Part shown: positions 6,996 to 14,970 of the stretch, piece by piece | Position numbering within the stretch: position 1 is the stretch's first letter | Layout: each line of letters starts with the position of its first letter | Source of the DNA: CAMBRF01 sp964404035 | Lineage (GTDB): Bacteria > Verrucomicrobiota > Kiritimatiellia > CAIKKV01 > CAITUY01 | DNA length: 19,880 bases | NCBI GenBank assembly: GCA_964404035.1 | Contig: CAYOIT010000079.1 | Location: forward strand, 1 to 19,880 | Reading direction: 5' to 3' | Program-made: the position numbers and the translations under genes | The notes under the pieces: generated by a model | Databases searched by the model: none | The model's input: the letters and a program-made list of their open reading frames with translations, nothing else | What the model was told of the DNA's origin: nothing

Positions 6996-9900
6996 CTACT
7001 CCACCAGCGTCCAGCGCACTCCGCAGCTTGGCGAGCGCTCCCAATACGGATGAAGGGTCAGGCCGTTCTGCTTGCACACGGCCTTGTCGTTCCCGTACTC
7101 GGGCTGGGCCCCGCCGCTGTTGCCGATCTTGAAGGTGAACCCGAAGTCCGTGCCGGCGGCGAGGTTGACGGTCGCCAGTTCACTCTTCGGGATCGAACCC
7201 TCGTAGACATAGCCCGCGTCGGTGCGCGTCACCACAAACCTGGCGTCCTTGACGGCACCGGTCGTAAGCTTGCCGCGCGGCTGCCGCGGGAAGTCGTGGA
7301 TTCGCGGGACGCCGGGCGCCAGTTGCCGCCACACTTCACCCTTGCCGTCGCCACACAGGTAGAGGCTGTACTCGTAGTCCGTGTCCGGTACGGCGTGGAA
7401 CCCGTAGGGCACGCTGTTCGTCGTCGCCTGGAGGTCATGCCAGTCGTCGGACGTGTCGAACGCCACCTGCAGACGGTCACGCCGGAACGGAATGCCGGCT
7501 TCGGGCGCGTTCGCATAGACGTAGGGCACCTCCGCGAAACTGCGGCCCTCTTCCTTGAGCGATTTGCCGGACGGACCCTTCGTCGTGGCCAGGAAGCGTT
7601 TGAACGGCTCTTTCTCGTCGCTGGCCTTGGTATGGAAATAGGCGTTCTCGTCACGATCGCCGAAGCGGATGGCCTTCTCCTCGGCCGTCTTGTCCTTGAC
7701 CTCGGCACAGACATAGACGTTCTTGTCGTCCCAGGCGAGTTTCACGCGGCCGGCCACCACTTCGTTGGAGGCGCCCTGCACCTGCAACCACGGCCGCCGC
7801 ATCAACTCCGCGGGATCGATCTTGTCTTTGCTGGCGAAGGCCGCCACGGACGGAATGTGCTTCCAGTCATCGAGGTTGCCATCGATTGAAATTTTGGCCT
7901 TGGGGGCGACGGCGACTGTCATGGTCTCCGCATACTCGGCGGGACCAGCGTCTGAACTGAGCTGGAACACGCAGGGGTAAGCATTGTTCTCGTTGGGGAC
8001 GGCCTTGCTGACGGCAAACGCGATCGTCCGGGTTTCGCCGGCGGCGAGGGTCACGGCCTGTTCGGCGGTGGCGAGCGTGAGTTCCGGGGGGGTCTTGACG
8101 GCGAGTCTGCCGCTGACGCTCCGGTTGAGGCAGTTGTGCACGTCCACCTTGAGGGTCGCGTTCGTGGCCGTCAGAAGGGTGCTGAAATCGCGCGGCAGGA
8201 TCTCGACCGGGCGTTTGCCTTCGATCTTCATCTGCGCGAGACGTTCGGCGGCGGCTACCGGTCCCTTGGAACAGGTGATGTAGCTCGGGAAGATGCTCAT
8301 CGGCAACCGGATCGTCTTCTCCCCTTCATACACCGCATTTCCGGAGAGATCGAAGAACTTCAGCAGTCCGTCGCGGTTGTCAATCGTCATCGTGCCGCCG
8401 GCGGCCCCGTTCACCTGGGCCCAGATGCACTCGCGCCAGTTTTCGCTCCCGCTGGGGATCAACTGTCCAAACAGGACCATCAGGGCATCCTTGTCCGTGT
8501 CCTTGCCGAACTGGAACACCCAGGGAAGGTGGTTCATGAACACCATCTTTTCGAACGACTTGCCGGTGACAAAGTAATTGAACGCGGCGGTGGCAGCCAC
8601 CACGGGCGTGGGGACCATGGTCTGATCCTTGCCGCCCGGCACGCTTTCGAACAGGGCGCGGGGATGCCAGGGGGCGATGCGCTTCTGGCCCGCGGCCATG
8701 AACTGGGCCACGATGGGGGGCAGCTGGAACTCGGTGCCCACGACCCAGGTTTCCGTTTCCATCGATTCCTTGCCGCGCGCTGCGGCAACCATCGGCCCGT
8801 AGCACATGCAGGGCGGAACGTAGTGATCGGTGAAGATGTCCACGTACGACTCGAACTCCTTGCTGCCATCGGAGAACAGCTTGTCCTCCGTGTTCATGAT
8901 TGAGGAGGCCGCCAGCAGCTTGATCTTCGGGTCGACGGACCGCGCGGCGCGGGCAATCGTCTTCTGGATCTCGCGGTACTGGAGGCAGTCACGCGCCCAA
9001 CCGGAGATGCCGCCGCCTTCCCACGGTTCGTTGAAATTCTCGAGTCCCCAAAGCCCGCCGCCGCCATTCTCCCAGTAGCGCTTGCAGAACTCGACGATCC
9101 ATTTTTCATAGCGCGGGTAAAGCTCCGGGCCGCACAGCCAATCGCACTGACCCCAGTACGCATTGCCGTCCCAATTGGGAAGATGACTCACCGCCGCCGG
9201 CGTCTGGTGAGTCTTGAAAGGCCACTTCCAAAGCGCGTGCCCTCCCAGGGTCACCATGATCTTGCAGCCGGACTGTTTGGCGGCGGCGAACAGTTTGTCG
9301 TAGCTGGCCCAGTCCGTCGTACCATCCTCTTTCTCCGTCCATGAGAGCTCCGAACGCCACCCGCGAATGCCCATGCGCCCATAGATGGCGGCTTTGGTCG
9401 TGATATCCCCCCCCATGAACTGACCTTCCCCGAAGACCGGCGTGTTCTCCACCGTGCCGTAAGACCGTGGCGAGGGCACCCGCGCCACGGAGCCCAGGAA
9501 CTGGCGTTTGTCGCCGTGGCACAGGATGATGGCGTAGGTGCCAAAACGGCCGGGGACGGGAAGGTTCGGCACGTCGACCTCAACCTCGGGCTGGTCCGTG
9601 AAGGTCACCTTCAGGGGATGTGTCACAGGCTTGCCGATCACGTCGATGATCGGCGCATGGCCAACCGTATCGCTGAAGCCGGCCATTCCCTTGACGACGC
9701 GACCCGGGGTGCGCGTCCCAATCTCCTGGACCTCCAGCGTGAAGGCCACCGTCCCGACATTGGCGCCTTTCGAGAGGGCAAGCTTGACGTTCACCGGTTC
9801 GCTCGTCAGGAACAACTGACCCGGCGCGGAACTGCCCAGGAAACGGTTGGTCTTGTCGGGCCCCTCGCACTTGAGCTCATCCATGTTCTCCTTGACGAGA

Positions 9901-10004
9901 AAAGGACCGCTCTCGGCCCGTGCCAGACCGCACGGAACCAGAAGGCTCAGCGACGCCACCACAACCCAGCCTGCCGACATGATCCGAGAACGCCATGAGT
10001 TCAT
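6996..10004 (-). CDS. Secreted clan GH-A-like glycosidase with C-terminal CBM9-like domain
   Basis: A 1002-aa protein starting at ATG 10002-10004, with GGGGAG 5 bases upstream and a signal peptide ending near ALARAES-like residues 27-31 (GLARAES). Residues about 32-190 are beta-rich. Residues about 195-560 look like a TIM barrel: YGRMGIRGWRSELSW, then IMVTLGGH, then GLENFNEPWEGG, where Glu326 fits the Asn-Glu-Pro acid/base motif. WVVGTE (Glu425) is a candidate nucleophile. Residues about 600-700 resemble a beta-sandwich linker domain (VTLAAGETRTIAFAV). From residue 704, ISIDGNLDDWKHIP and the later VKLAWDDKNVYVCAEVKD are the hallmark of CBM9-like / DOMON-type sugar-binding domains. The family within clan GH-A is not certain. 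It is the first gene of the five-gene minus-strand run and probably acts at the surface or in the periplasm. The frame could extend 31 codons upstream, but without a ribosome site. Confidence 0.88.
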   Translation of the reverse strand: MNSWRSRIMSAGWVVVASLSLLVPCGLARAESGPFLVKENMDELKCEGPDKTNRFLGSSAPGQLFLTSEPVNVKLALSKGANVGTVAFTLEVQEIGTRTPGRVVKGMAGFSDTVGHAPIIDVIGKPVTHPLKVTFTDQPEVEVDVPNLPVPGRFGTYAIILCHGDKRQFLGSVARVPSPRSYGTVENTPVFGEGQFMGGDITTKAAIYGRMGIRGWRSELSWTEKEDGTTDWASYDKLFAAAKQSGCKIMVTLGGHALWKWPFKTHQTPAAVSHLPNWDGNAYWGQCDWLCGPELYPRYEKWIVEFCKRYWENGGGGLWGLENFNEPWEGGGISGWARDCLQYREIQKTIARAARSVDPKIKLLAASSIMNTEDKLFSDGSKEFESYVDIFTDHYVPPCMCYGPMVAAARGKESMETETWVVGTEFQLPPIVAQFMAAGQKRIAPWHPRALFESVPGGKDQTMVPTPVVAATAAFNYFVTGKSFEKMVFMNHLPWVFQFGKDTDKDALMVLFGQLIPSGSENWRECIWAQVNGAAGGTMTIDNRDGLLKFFDLSGNAVYEGEKTIRLPMSIFPSYITCSKGPVAAAERLAQMKIEGKRPVEILPRDFSTLLTATNATLKVDVHNCLNRSVSGRLAVKTPPELTLATAEQAVTLAAGETRTIAFAVSKAVPNENNAYPCVFQLSSDAGPAEYAETMTVAVAPKAKISIDGNLDDWKHIPSVAAFASKDKIDPAELMRRPWLQVQGASNEVVAGRVKLAWDDKNVYVCAEVKDKTAEEKAIRFGDRDENAYFHTKASDEKEPFKRFLATTKGPSGKSLKEEGRSFAEVPYVYANAPEAGIPFRRDRLQVAFDTSDDWHDLQATTNSVPYGFHAVPDTDYEYSLYLCGDGKGEVWRQLAPGVPRIHDFPRQPRGKLTTGAVKDARFVVTRTDAGYVYEGSIPKSELATVNLAAGTDFGFTFKIGNSGGAQPEYGNDKAVCKQNGLTLHPYWERSPSCGVRWTLVE

Positions 10005-10130
10005 ATCTTCTCCCCTATTTGTATCTGCCAAACCGCCCGAGAACCAGATGCAACCACTGAACCAGCGTGTACCACCCCACGCGTTCCCGCGCAACACATT
10101 TGCGATGTGTGCAAATGAAGAGGCGCAGTA

Positions 10131-10178
10131 CGGCCGGCGCTACGCCGCCGGCCGGGGCGGGCGACGTAGCGCCCGCCC
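10131..10178. repeat. Two abutting perfect stem-loops
   Basis: CGGCCGGCG (10131-10139) pairs perfectly with CGCCGGCCG (10146-10154) across a 6-base loop CTACGC. Directly joined to it, GGGCGGGCG (10155-10163) pairs with CGCCCGCCC (10170-10178) across ACGTAG. The two are diverged inverted copies of one another (GGCGCTACG versus CGTAGCGCC), so the whole block can also form a cruciform-like fold. It occupies the 265-base non-coding stretch between the small secreted protein and the 1002-aa gene; nothing else coding was seen there. It may work as a terminator or mRNA stabiliser, or may simply be a dispersed palindromic repeat. Confidence 0.85.
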
Positions 10179-10269
10179 TACTGGCGTTCGCCTCGGTCCG
10201 TCGTCCAAGTGGACTCCTGCGGCAATTGGACTTTGACTTCTCCTTCAGCCGCTGAGCGCAGTTTACCGA

Positions 10270-10623
10270 TCACTTCTTGGAGACGGTCACCGACAGAATG
10301 AGGGCATACGTCTTGACCGTGCTTTCCCAGCGGATTGTGACGTTCCAATCATTCTGGAAGGCCTCTTCGAGAAGTCGAGTCATCTCCTTCTGCACGTCTG
10401 ATAACTGACCGTCAGCGGCCGCCGGCAGCCCCATCAACCTTTCGGACTCTGAATCCAGGCGTACGGCGACAGCGTAGCGTTTGTCAGCGCCAGTGAGTCC
10501 TGTTGGATTGCCGGGATCATTGATGGCGATGGAGACGACCTTGCCACTGGTTGAATGGGCCTCCGCCGACGTGACGGTCGCGCTCAGGGCCATGACAAGA
10601 AAAAGTGCCGCAAATGTTTTCAT
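10270..10623 (-). CDS. Small secreted protein of unknown function
   Basis: A 117-aa protein with a signal peptide (MKTFAALFLVMALSATVTSA) and a short mature part of mixed alpha/beta character: KVVSIAINDPGNPTG, a charged helix-like DVQKEMTRLLEEAFQNDW, and a strand-like TYALILSVTVSKK end. No family recognised. An ATG lies two codons upstream (10629), but the AGG of the ribosome site touches it; from the ATG at 10623 the AGGA is 5 bases away, so 10623 is preferred. It stands alone between the GH38 gene (185 bases upstream) and the five-gene run (265 bases downstream). A perfect 8-bp hairpin lies 21 bases before its start. The regular spacing and codon pattern suggest a real gene, but nothing shows its role. 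Confidence 0.7.
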   Translation of the reverse strand: MKTFAALFLVMALSATVTSAEAHSTSGKVVSIAINDPGNPTGLTGADKRYAVAVRLDSESERLMGLPAAADGQLSDVQKEMTRLLEEAFQNDWNVTIRWESTVKTYALILSVTVSKK

Positions 10624-10644
10624 GTGCATCCTATTAGGGGCGGT

Positions 10645-10670
10645 CTGGGGATACTATGCCGAATCCCCAG
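10645..10670. promoter_or_regulatory. Perfect inverted repeat upstream of the small secreted protein
   Basis: CTGGGGAT (10645-10652) and ATCCCCAG (10663-10670) are exact reverse complements around a 10-base loop. The site lies 21 bases before the start of the small secreted protein and 137 bases after the GH38 stop. It could be a leader hairpin, an operator, or the end of the GH38 transcript. No T-run follows on the minus strand, so a classical intrinsic terminator is unlikely. Confidence 0.5.
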
Positions 10671-10743
10671 CCATGGCACGGACAAATGTCCCAGGGCTGA
10701 TTCACCAGAATGGATCATTTGCTCCGATACAACAAAGAACCCA

Positions 10744-10763
10744 CCCCTGCCTCCAAGGAGGGG
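10744..10763 (-). terminator. Possible hairpin terminator after the GH38 gene
   Basis: CCCCT (10744-10748) and AGGGG (10759-10763) can pair, with CTCC/GGAG extending inside. On the minus strand it is followed by a moderately T-rich stretch (GGGTTCTTTGTTGTATCGG). It lies 45 bases after the GH38 stop. The stem is short and the T-run poor, so this is only a candidate. Confidence 0.3.
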
Positions 10764-10807
10764 AACCGAATGGCGGAAACTGGCGAAGATCCCCTACACC
10801 CGTCCCC

Positions 10808-13597
10808 TCACAACACGACGCGCAGGGTCACAATACGATGCCGGGAGGCTTGCACGCTGACCGTCTTGCCCTTGACCACCGGCTGCGACGCGTCAGGATC
10901 GGGATCCTCGTTCAGTTTGACCGCCTCCGCACGCTGGACCGGCTTCCAGAACCGGATCGTTCCCCGTTGCGGCTGGCCGGTGGGGTTCCAGAGCCGGATC
11001 ACAAGGGCCTCACCGCTCTCCTCCGGTTTGACCGCGGAAATCACGAGTTGCCCCGGATCGAGCTCGATGAAGCTTTGCGTCGCCGACGCCTGCCCGGCCA
11101 TGGGGGGAAAGCCGGAGGGACGCTTGCCCGTCTGCCGCGTGCAGACGCCGGCCTGAAGCTTCGCCAATTCGGACAGGGCAGCCGCGCGCGGCAACCGTCC
11201 GGCAAAGGGAATCAGCGCATAACGATAGACCAGCGTCCCCCGCTGTAACCCATCCGGCTCGCCGCCCGTGTTGACCGTCTTCCGGGTAGACCGCAGCAAC
11301 GTTACCTGCAGGGTCCGGCGCTCATCGTCCCTGACACCGCCCTCATGCAGGCCGCCTGCGGACAGGAACGCCAGACCGCGCCGGCCGGCACCCACCGCCT
11401 GCAGGCCCAGGAAAGGTTTCTCCGTCAGTTCCATCTCCTGCCAGTCGGCCGTCTTCGCGTCCAGCGCGATCGACCGCTCGACAAAGTCGTACGGGTGGTG
11501 CGCGAGATACGTCTTTGCCGCTCTCGCATCGGACGGGAACAGCACCTGGAGCCGGTGGTCTTCCGCCGTGTTCTCCACGGTCGTTTCAATATCCACAACC
11601 CCTGCCCCGCGCCGCAGGGTGACGCAACTGCTGATCGAGAGCGGAACCCGCCGGGCGGACGGGCGCTCGCCGGCCGTGTCGTAGCAGGCCGGCACGTCCA
11701 TCGTCACCGTGGATCGGAAGGTGACCATGTCCGGCCCCTCGTGAACCACGGAGATCTGGGCGGCGCAGGCCGTGGATAGGCACTGCTCGTCGTTGACCGA
11801 ATGACCATGGAACCAGCCATCCCCTGTTTCGCTCCTGTCCTCAAAGGTCAGCAGATCGCGGTAGCTCTCCCCCGTTGCCTTGTCCGTCACCGTCAGCGTG
11901 CCGTTGGCTTCCAGGGCGATCGACAGGGTCTCATTGGCGGCCGAGGTCGGCCCCGTTCTCAGGCTGCCACAGGTGCGGACGGGATGGGAGGACGGCTTGA
12001 CGCACAGGGAGGCGAACCCGAGCGACGGCAACGCCACCCGGGCGGCCACGGTATAACGCGTGAACTCGCCGTTGCCCATGAAACAGAACTGGGCGAAATG
12101 CGAGCGCTCGTTCGTCACCGGGATCATGCCGAGCCGCTGATACGGGACGACCTTCCCGGCCGCATCCTCCAGGGTAAAGGACTTCAAGCGGGGCGAGGTG
12201 AAGAAACCATCGGAGAACGTCGTGGGATAGTCCGTCGGCAGATCCACGTCGAACACCACCACCTCATCGCGCGACTGCGGCAGCGGATTGACCAGCGTAA
12301 GCGTGAACTCATCGGCGGTCCGGGCCAGGTCCACACAGCCGGCGGTCAACGCTCCCATCGCCTGGTGGCGGAGCTGCTCCGCCAGAACGCGGGCCTGGTC
12401 GTACCGGTACATCATGTCGCGGTGAACCTGGTCGATGGAGCACCCGCAGATGCTGTCATGGGCATGGTTGGTGATCACATTCTGCCAGGCGACTTCGAGG
12501 AACCGCGTCGGGATTTGCGCGCCGTGCAGGTTGGCCAGCGCCACCAGCGGCTCCGCCCATTTTTCCAGCAGGTTCTGGCACGCATCGTTGGCCTGCTTCA
12601 TCCGGTAGCGCGCGGACACGCAATTGGGAATGAGCCACAGGTAGCCGCAGCGGTCTTTGGAGGGTTCGCGCAACTCGCCTGGCTTGACGGGCACCCGGCG
12701 CGCGGTGCGGCGCGCCTCGGCAAAGAACGCGGGCAGGGTCGAGTGCTCGGGGCGGACGCCGGGGCAGGCCTCACCGATCAGGCGCAGGTAACGGGCCACC
12801 TCGGTCGCCGGGGCGATATGGTCCATCGAGTCCATCAGGCAGAGCACCGGCCCGCTGGCCCGCTCGATTTCGTGATCGACGTAGTGAGCCAGTTCCTTGC
12901 GGAACCATTTCTCCTTGGTCTCGTTCTGCTTCCGGACATCGTCGCCGGCGGCGGCGAGTTCAGCGCTGAACTCCCGCATGCCGCCCAGCAGGAAAGTGGG
13001 CTTTTCGAGGCAGGTCCGGGGTCGGGCAAAAGCGCCGTACCCTTCCGCGTCCTGCAGCTTGAACGTGAAGGCCCGCGAGCCGTCCGGCGCCTCCCACTGA
13101 AAGAACATGGGCGTGGTGGACTCGTTGGTGCCCCGGCCCATCAGCGCGTCGTGCATGTCGAACCCGGCGAAGATCTGAGCCATCTGCGAGGGATGCCCGA
13201 ACATGTCGCAGATGAACCCGACCGGCATCGGCTCAACGCCCCATTGCCTTGAGATGCGCCGGCCCAGCAGCAGGTTGCGGATGAGCGCCTCATCGCCCAC
13301 ACAGAACAGGTCCGGCATGGTGAACCACGGGCCGATCAGGATGCGCCCGGACCGGATCAGCGCCTGCAGCCGCCCGCGATTCTCCGGGCGGATCTCCATG
13401 TAGTCGTCCAGCACGCAAGTCTGGCCGTCGAGATGGAAATAGCGGAAATCGTCATTGGTCTCCATCAGGTCGAGCAGACCATCCACCAGTTTGACCAGGA
13501 GCACGCGGTACTCCTGGTAAGGCCGGTACCATTCGCGGTCCCAGTGAGTGCCCGAAATATAGTGAGCTGAATACGTTTCACGCGTCGATTTTTTCAC
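10808..13597 (-). CDS. GH38 family alpha-mannosidase, cytoplasmic
   Basis: A 929-aa protein, a usual size for bacterial GH38. The zinc site and catalytic residues are in place: SGTHWDREWY at the N-terminus (His18, Asp20), GFICDMFGHPSQM (Asp131, nucleophile and zinc ligand) and NHAHDSICGCS (His380). PYQEYR after the first motif is also typical. The C-terminal half is the large beta-rich region of this family. Retaining hydrolysis of terminal alpha-mannosides is expected; there is no signal peptide, so it would act on imported oligosaccharides. The start is GTG at 13595-13597, with AGGGG 8 bases upstream and the first motif 16 residues in. The frame continues 47 codons upstream without a ribosome site and into the regulatory region, so that extension is rejected. 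It is transcribed divergently from the GntR-LacI type regulator, its most likely controller. Confidence 0.94.
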   Translation of the reverse strand: MKKSTRETYSAHYISGTHWDREWYRPYQEYRVLLVKLVDGLLDLMETNDDFRYFHLDGQTCVLDDYMEIRPENRGRLQALIRSGRILIGPWFTMPDLFCVGDEALIRNLLLGRRISRQWGVEPMPVGFICDMFGHPSQMAQIFAGFDMHDALMGRGTNESTTPMFFQWEAPDGSRAFTFKLQDAEGYGAFARPRTCLEKPTFLLGGMREFSAELAAAGDDVRKQNETKEKWFRKELAHYVDHEIERASGPVLCLMDSMDHIAPATEVARYLRLIGEACPGVRPEHSTLPAFFAEARRTARRVPVKPGELREPSKDRCGYLWLIPNCVSARYRMKQANDACQNLLEKWAEPLVALANLHGAQIPTRFLEVAWQNVITNHAHDSICGCSIDQVHRDMMYRYDQARVLAEQLRHQAMGALTAGCVDLARTADEFTLTLVNPLPQSRDEVVVFDVDLPTDYPTTFSDGFFTSPRLKSFTLEDAAGKVVPYQRLGMIPVTNERSHFAQFCFMGNGEFTRYTVAARVALPSLGFASLCVKPSSHPVRTCGSLRTGPTSAANETLSIALEANGTLTVTDKATGESYRDLLTFEDRSETGDGWFHGHSVNDEQCLSTACAAQISVVHEGPDMVTFRSTVTMDVPACYDTAGERPSARRVPLSISSCVTLRRGAGVVDIETTVENTAEDHRLQVLFPSDARAAKTYLAHHPYDFVERSIALDAKTADWQEMELTEKPFLGLQAVGAGRRGLAFLSAGGLHEGGVRDDERRTLQVTLLRSTRKTVNTGGEPDGLQRGTLVYRYALIPFAGRLPRAAALSELAKLQAGVCTRQTGKRPSGFPPMAGQASATQSFIELDPGQLVISAVKPEESGEALVIRLWNPTGQPQRGTIRFWKPVQRAEAVKLNEDPDPDASQPVVKGKTVSVQASRHRIVTLRVVL

Positions 13598-13677
13598 AGG
13601 AATCACCCCTATTGAGTCGTCACAACCAGCAACAACCAGCCATGCAACGGTCGGGAGTATCAAAGATCGGGACGCGC

Positions 13678-13728
13678 CTGACAAGGTCAGAGTTTCGCGT
13701 TGATAGTTGGTGGCATCTGGTTCAGGAT
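13678..13728 (+). promoter_or_regulatory. Candidate promoter and operator in the divergent GH38/regulator region
   Basis: The 143-base interval 13598-13740 separates two divergent starts. A perfect dyad CTGAC-AAG-GTCAG (13678-13690) is followed by TTGATA (13700-13705), a 17-base spacer and CAGGAT (13723-13728), which would serve as -35 and a weak -10 for the regulator gene. The dyad would be placed for repressor binding. Nearby, a short direct repeat (ACAACCAGC twice, 13622-13640) lies toward the GH38 side. All of this is by eye; the -10 matches only half of the consensus. Confidence 0.3.
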
Positions 13729-13740
13729 CATGGCACACCT

Positions 13741-14970
13741 ATGGATGAAGAACTCTCTTACGACGAAGTGGCGGCGCTCTCCACAGCCGAAATGGCAGTC
13801 AAACAGATCAGGGACTGGATCCTCAGCGGCAGCCTCCCCGCGGGAAAAGCCCTGCCCTCGGAACGGATGCTGGCCGAACGGCTGAAGGTCAGCCGGACGG
13901 CGGTTCGTGCCGCACTGCAGATACTCACCGAGGATGGCTTGGTTCTGACCTCGCCACGGCGAATCCGGGTGGTGAGTCCCACCGCCCCGGCCGCCACCCG
14001 CTCAACGCTGTTGAGTAACACGATCGCCGTTCTGGTCTTGAAGGGGTTCAGCGAAGTGGACCGCCGGCACAACCGACCCGCCTGGGCCGCACCCCTCTAC
14101 CACACCGTGATGGAAACGGTCATGCAGGCGGGGTTCAGCACGCTGTTCTTCACCGAGGACCAACTCGCGGGCGAAGGGATCGCCCGACTGACCTCCGATC
14201 CTCCGTGCGGTTTCATCGTGGCCCATGATCCGGTGGGACTCGAAACGAAGGATCGACTGATGAAGGCCCTGAACCAGGGCCGTGTCCCGGTGGTGGCGTG
14301 GGGAGATTCCGGCGAATGGCCGGACTGCGACGTCGTCGTCTCGGACCATGAATCGGGGTCCTATGAGTTGACGCGGTGGCTCGTTGGACAGGGGTGTCGC
14401 CGGCTGCTGCGTTGCCGTCCCGTCCTCGCGCCCATCCCCAACTGGGTGCGTCAGCGGGATGCCGGATTCGAGCGGGCCGTGCGGGAGGCGGGACTCGCCT
14501 TGTTGCCTCCCCTGGATATTCCCACGCTGGCTGAGTCCGAATCGAGCAAGCCCGTGTTCGAACAGATGACGCATCTCCTGGCCGGCTACCTGTTCCAGCC
14601 CTTGTCGGGAGCGGAGCCGGTGGACGCCCTCCTGGCGATCTCGGACAGCTACGTCGCCGAAATCGCCAGCGCCTGCCGGATTCTCAACCGCAACCCGGCC
14701 CGCGACGTCCTCATCGCCGGTTACGACAACTGCTGGCAACAGTGCGTGGAAACGGAGTGGGAGAGCCAGCCGCCCCGAGTGACCGTCGACAAAAACGACG
14801 CGTTGATGGGCAAAGCCGTGGCCGAACTGATGCTGGATCGCCTCGCCGGAAAACTCCCTGCCTCCCCGCAACACCGTGTCGTCCCGCACAAACTTGTGAT
14901 CTTATCCCCCTCTCTCTCAGAGACCGCCGGCACCGGGAGCAGCGGTACGATAACCCCGCCCGCGGGATGA
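13741..14970 (+). CDS. GntR-type HTH / LacI-type sugar-sensing transcriptional regulator
   Basis: A 409-aa protein from the ATG at 13741. Residues about 14-80 form a GntR winged helix: AVKQIRDWILSGSLPAGKAL, then LPSERMLAERLKVSRTAVR (recognition helix region), then LTEDGLVLTSPRR (wing). From about residue 93 (NTIAVLVL) onward it resembles the periplasmic-binding-protein-like effector domain of LacI regulators, with a typical DVLIAGYDN near the C-terminus. This AraR-like architecture usually binds a sugar or oligosaccharide and releases DNA. The start is uncertain: the only AGGA is 14 bases upstream, and a TTG at 13612 opens a longer frame whose extra 43 residues look non-coding. It is divergent from the GH38 gene, and its stop overlaps the start of the SGNH lipoprotein gene, so control of both flanks is the natural inference. 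It may also regulate itself. Confidence 0.9.
   Translation: MDEELSYDEVAALSTAEMAVKQIRDWILSGSLPAGKALPSERMLAERLKVSRTAVRAALQILTEDGLVLTSPRRIRVVSPTAPAATRSTLLSNTIAVLVLKGFSEVDRRHNRPAWAAPLYHTVMETVMQAGFSTLFFTEDQLAGEGIARLTSDPPCGFIVAHDPVGLETKDRLMKALNQGRVPVVAWGDSGEWPDCDVVVSDHESGSYELTRWLVGQGCRRLLRCRPVLAPIPNWVRQRDAGFERAVREAGLALLPPLDIPTLAESESSKPVFEQMTHLLAGYLFQPLSGAEPVDALLAISDSYVAEIASACRILNRNPARDVLIAGYDNCWQQCVETEWESQPPRVTVDKNDALMGKAVAELMLDRLAGKLPASPQHRVVPHKLVILSPSLSETAGTGSSGTITPPAG

Noticed and set aside
10085..10115. ACACAT-TTGCG-ATGTGT dyad as an operator for the five-gene run
   Set aside because: Only 6-bp arms, about 90 bases upstream of the start, with no second copy seen in the window; too weak to list.
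13598..13738. 47-codon N-terminal extension of the GH38 gene
   Set aside because: No ribosome site; it would cover most of the divergent regulatory region, and the GTG at 13597 has AGGGG at good distance and places the HxD motif as usual in GH38.
13612..13740. TTG start giving 43 extra residues to the regulator
   Set aside because: The extra residues are not part of a GntR domain and no ribosome site precedes the TTG. The choice of 13741 remains uncertain.
14002..14889. 295-codon minus-strand open frame
   Set aside because: Antisense to the GntR-LacI type regulator; no motif.
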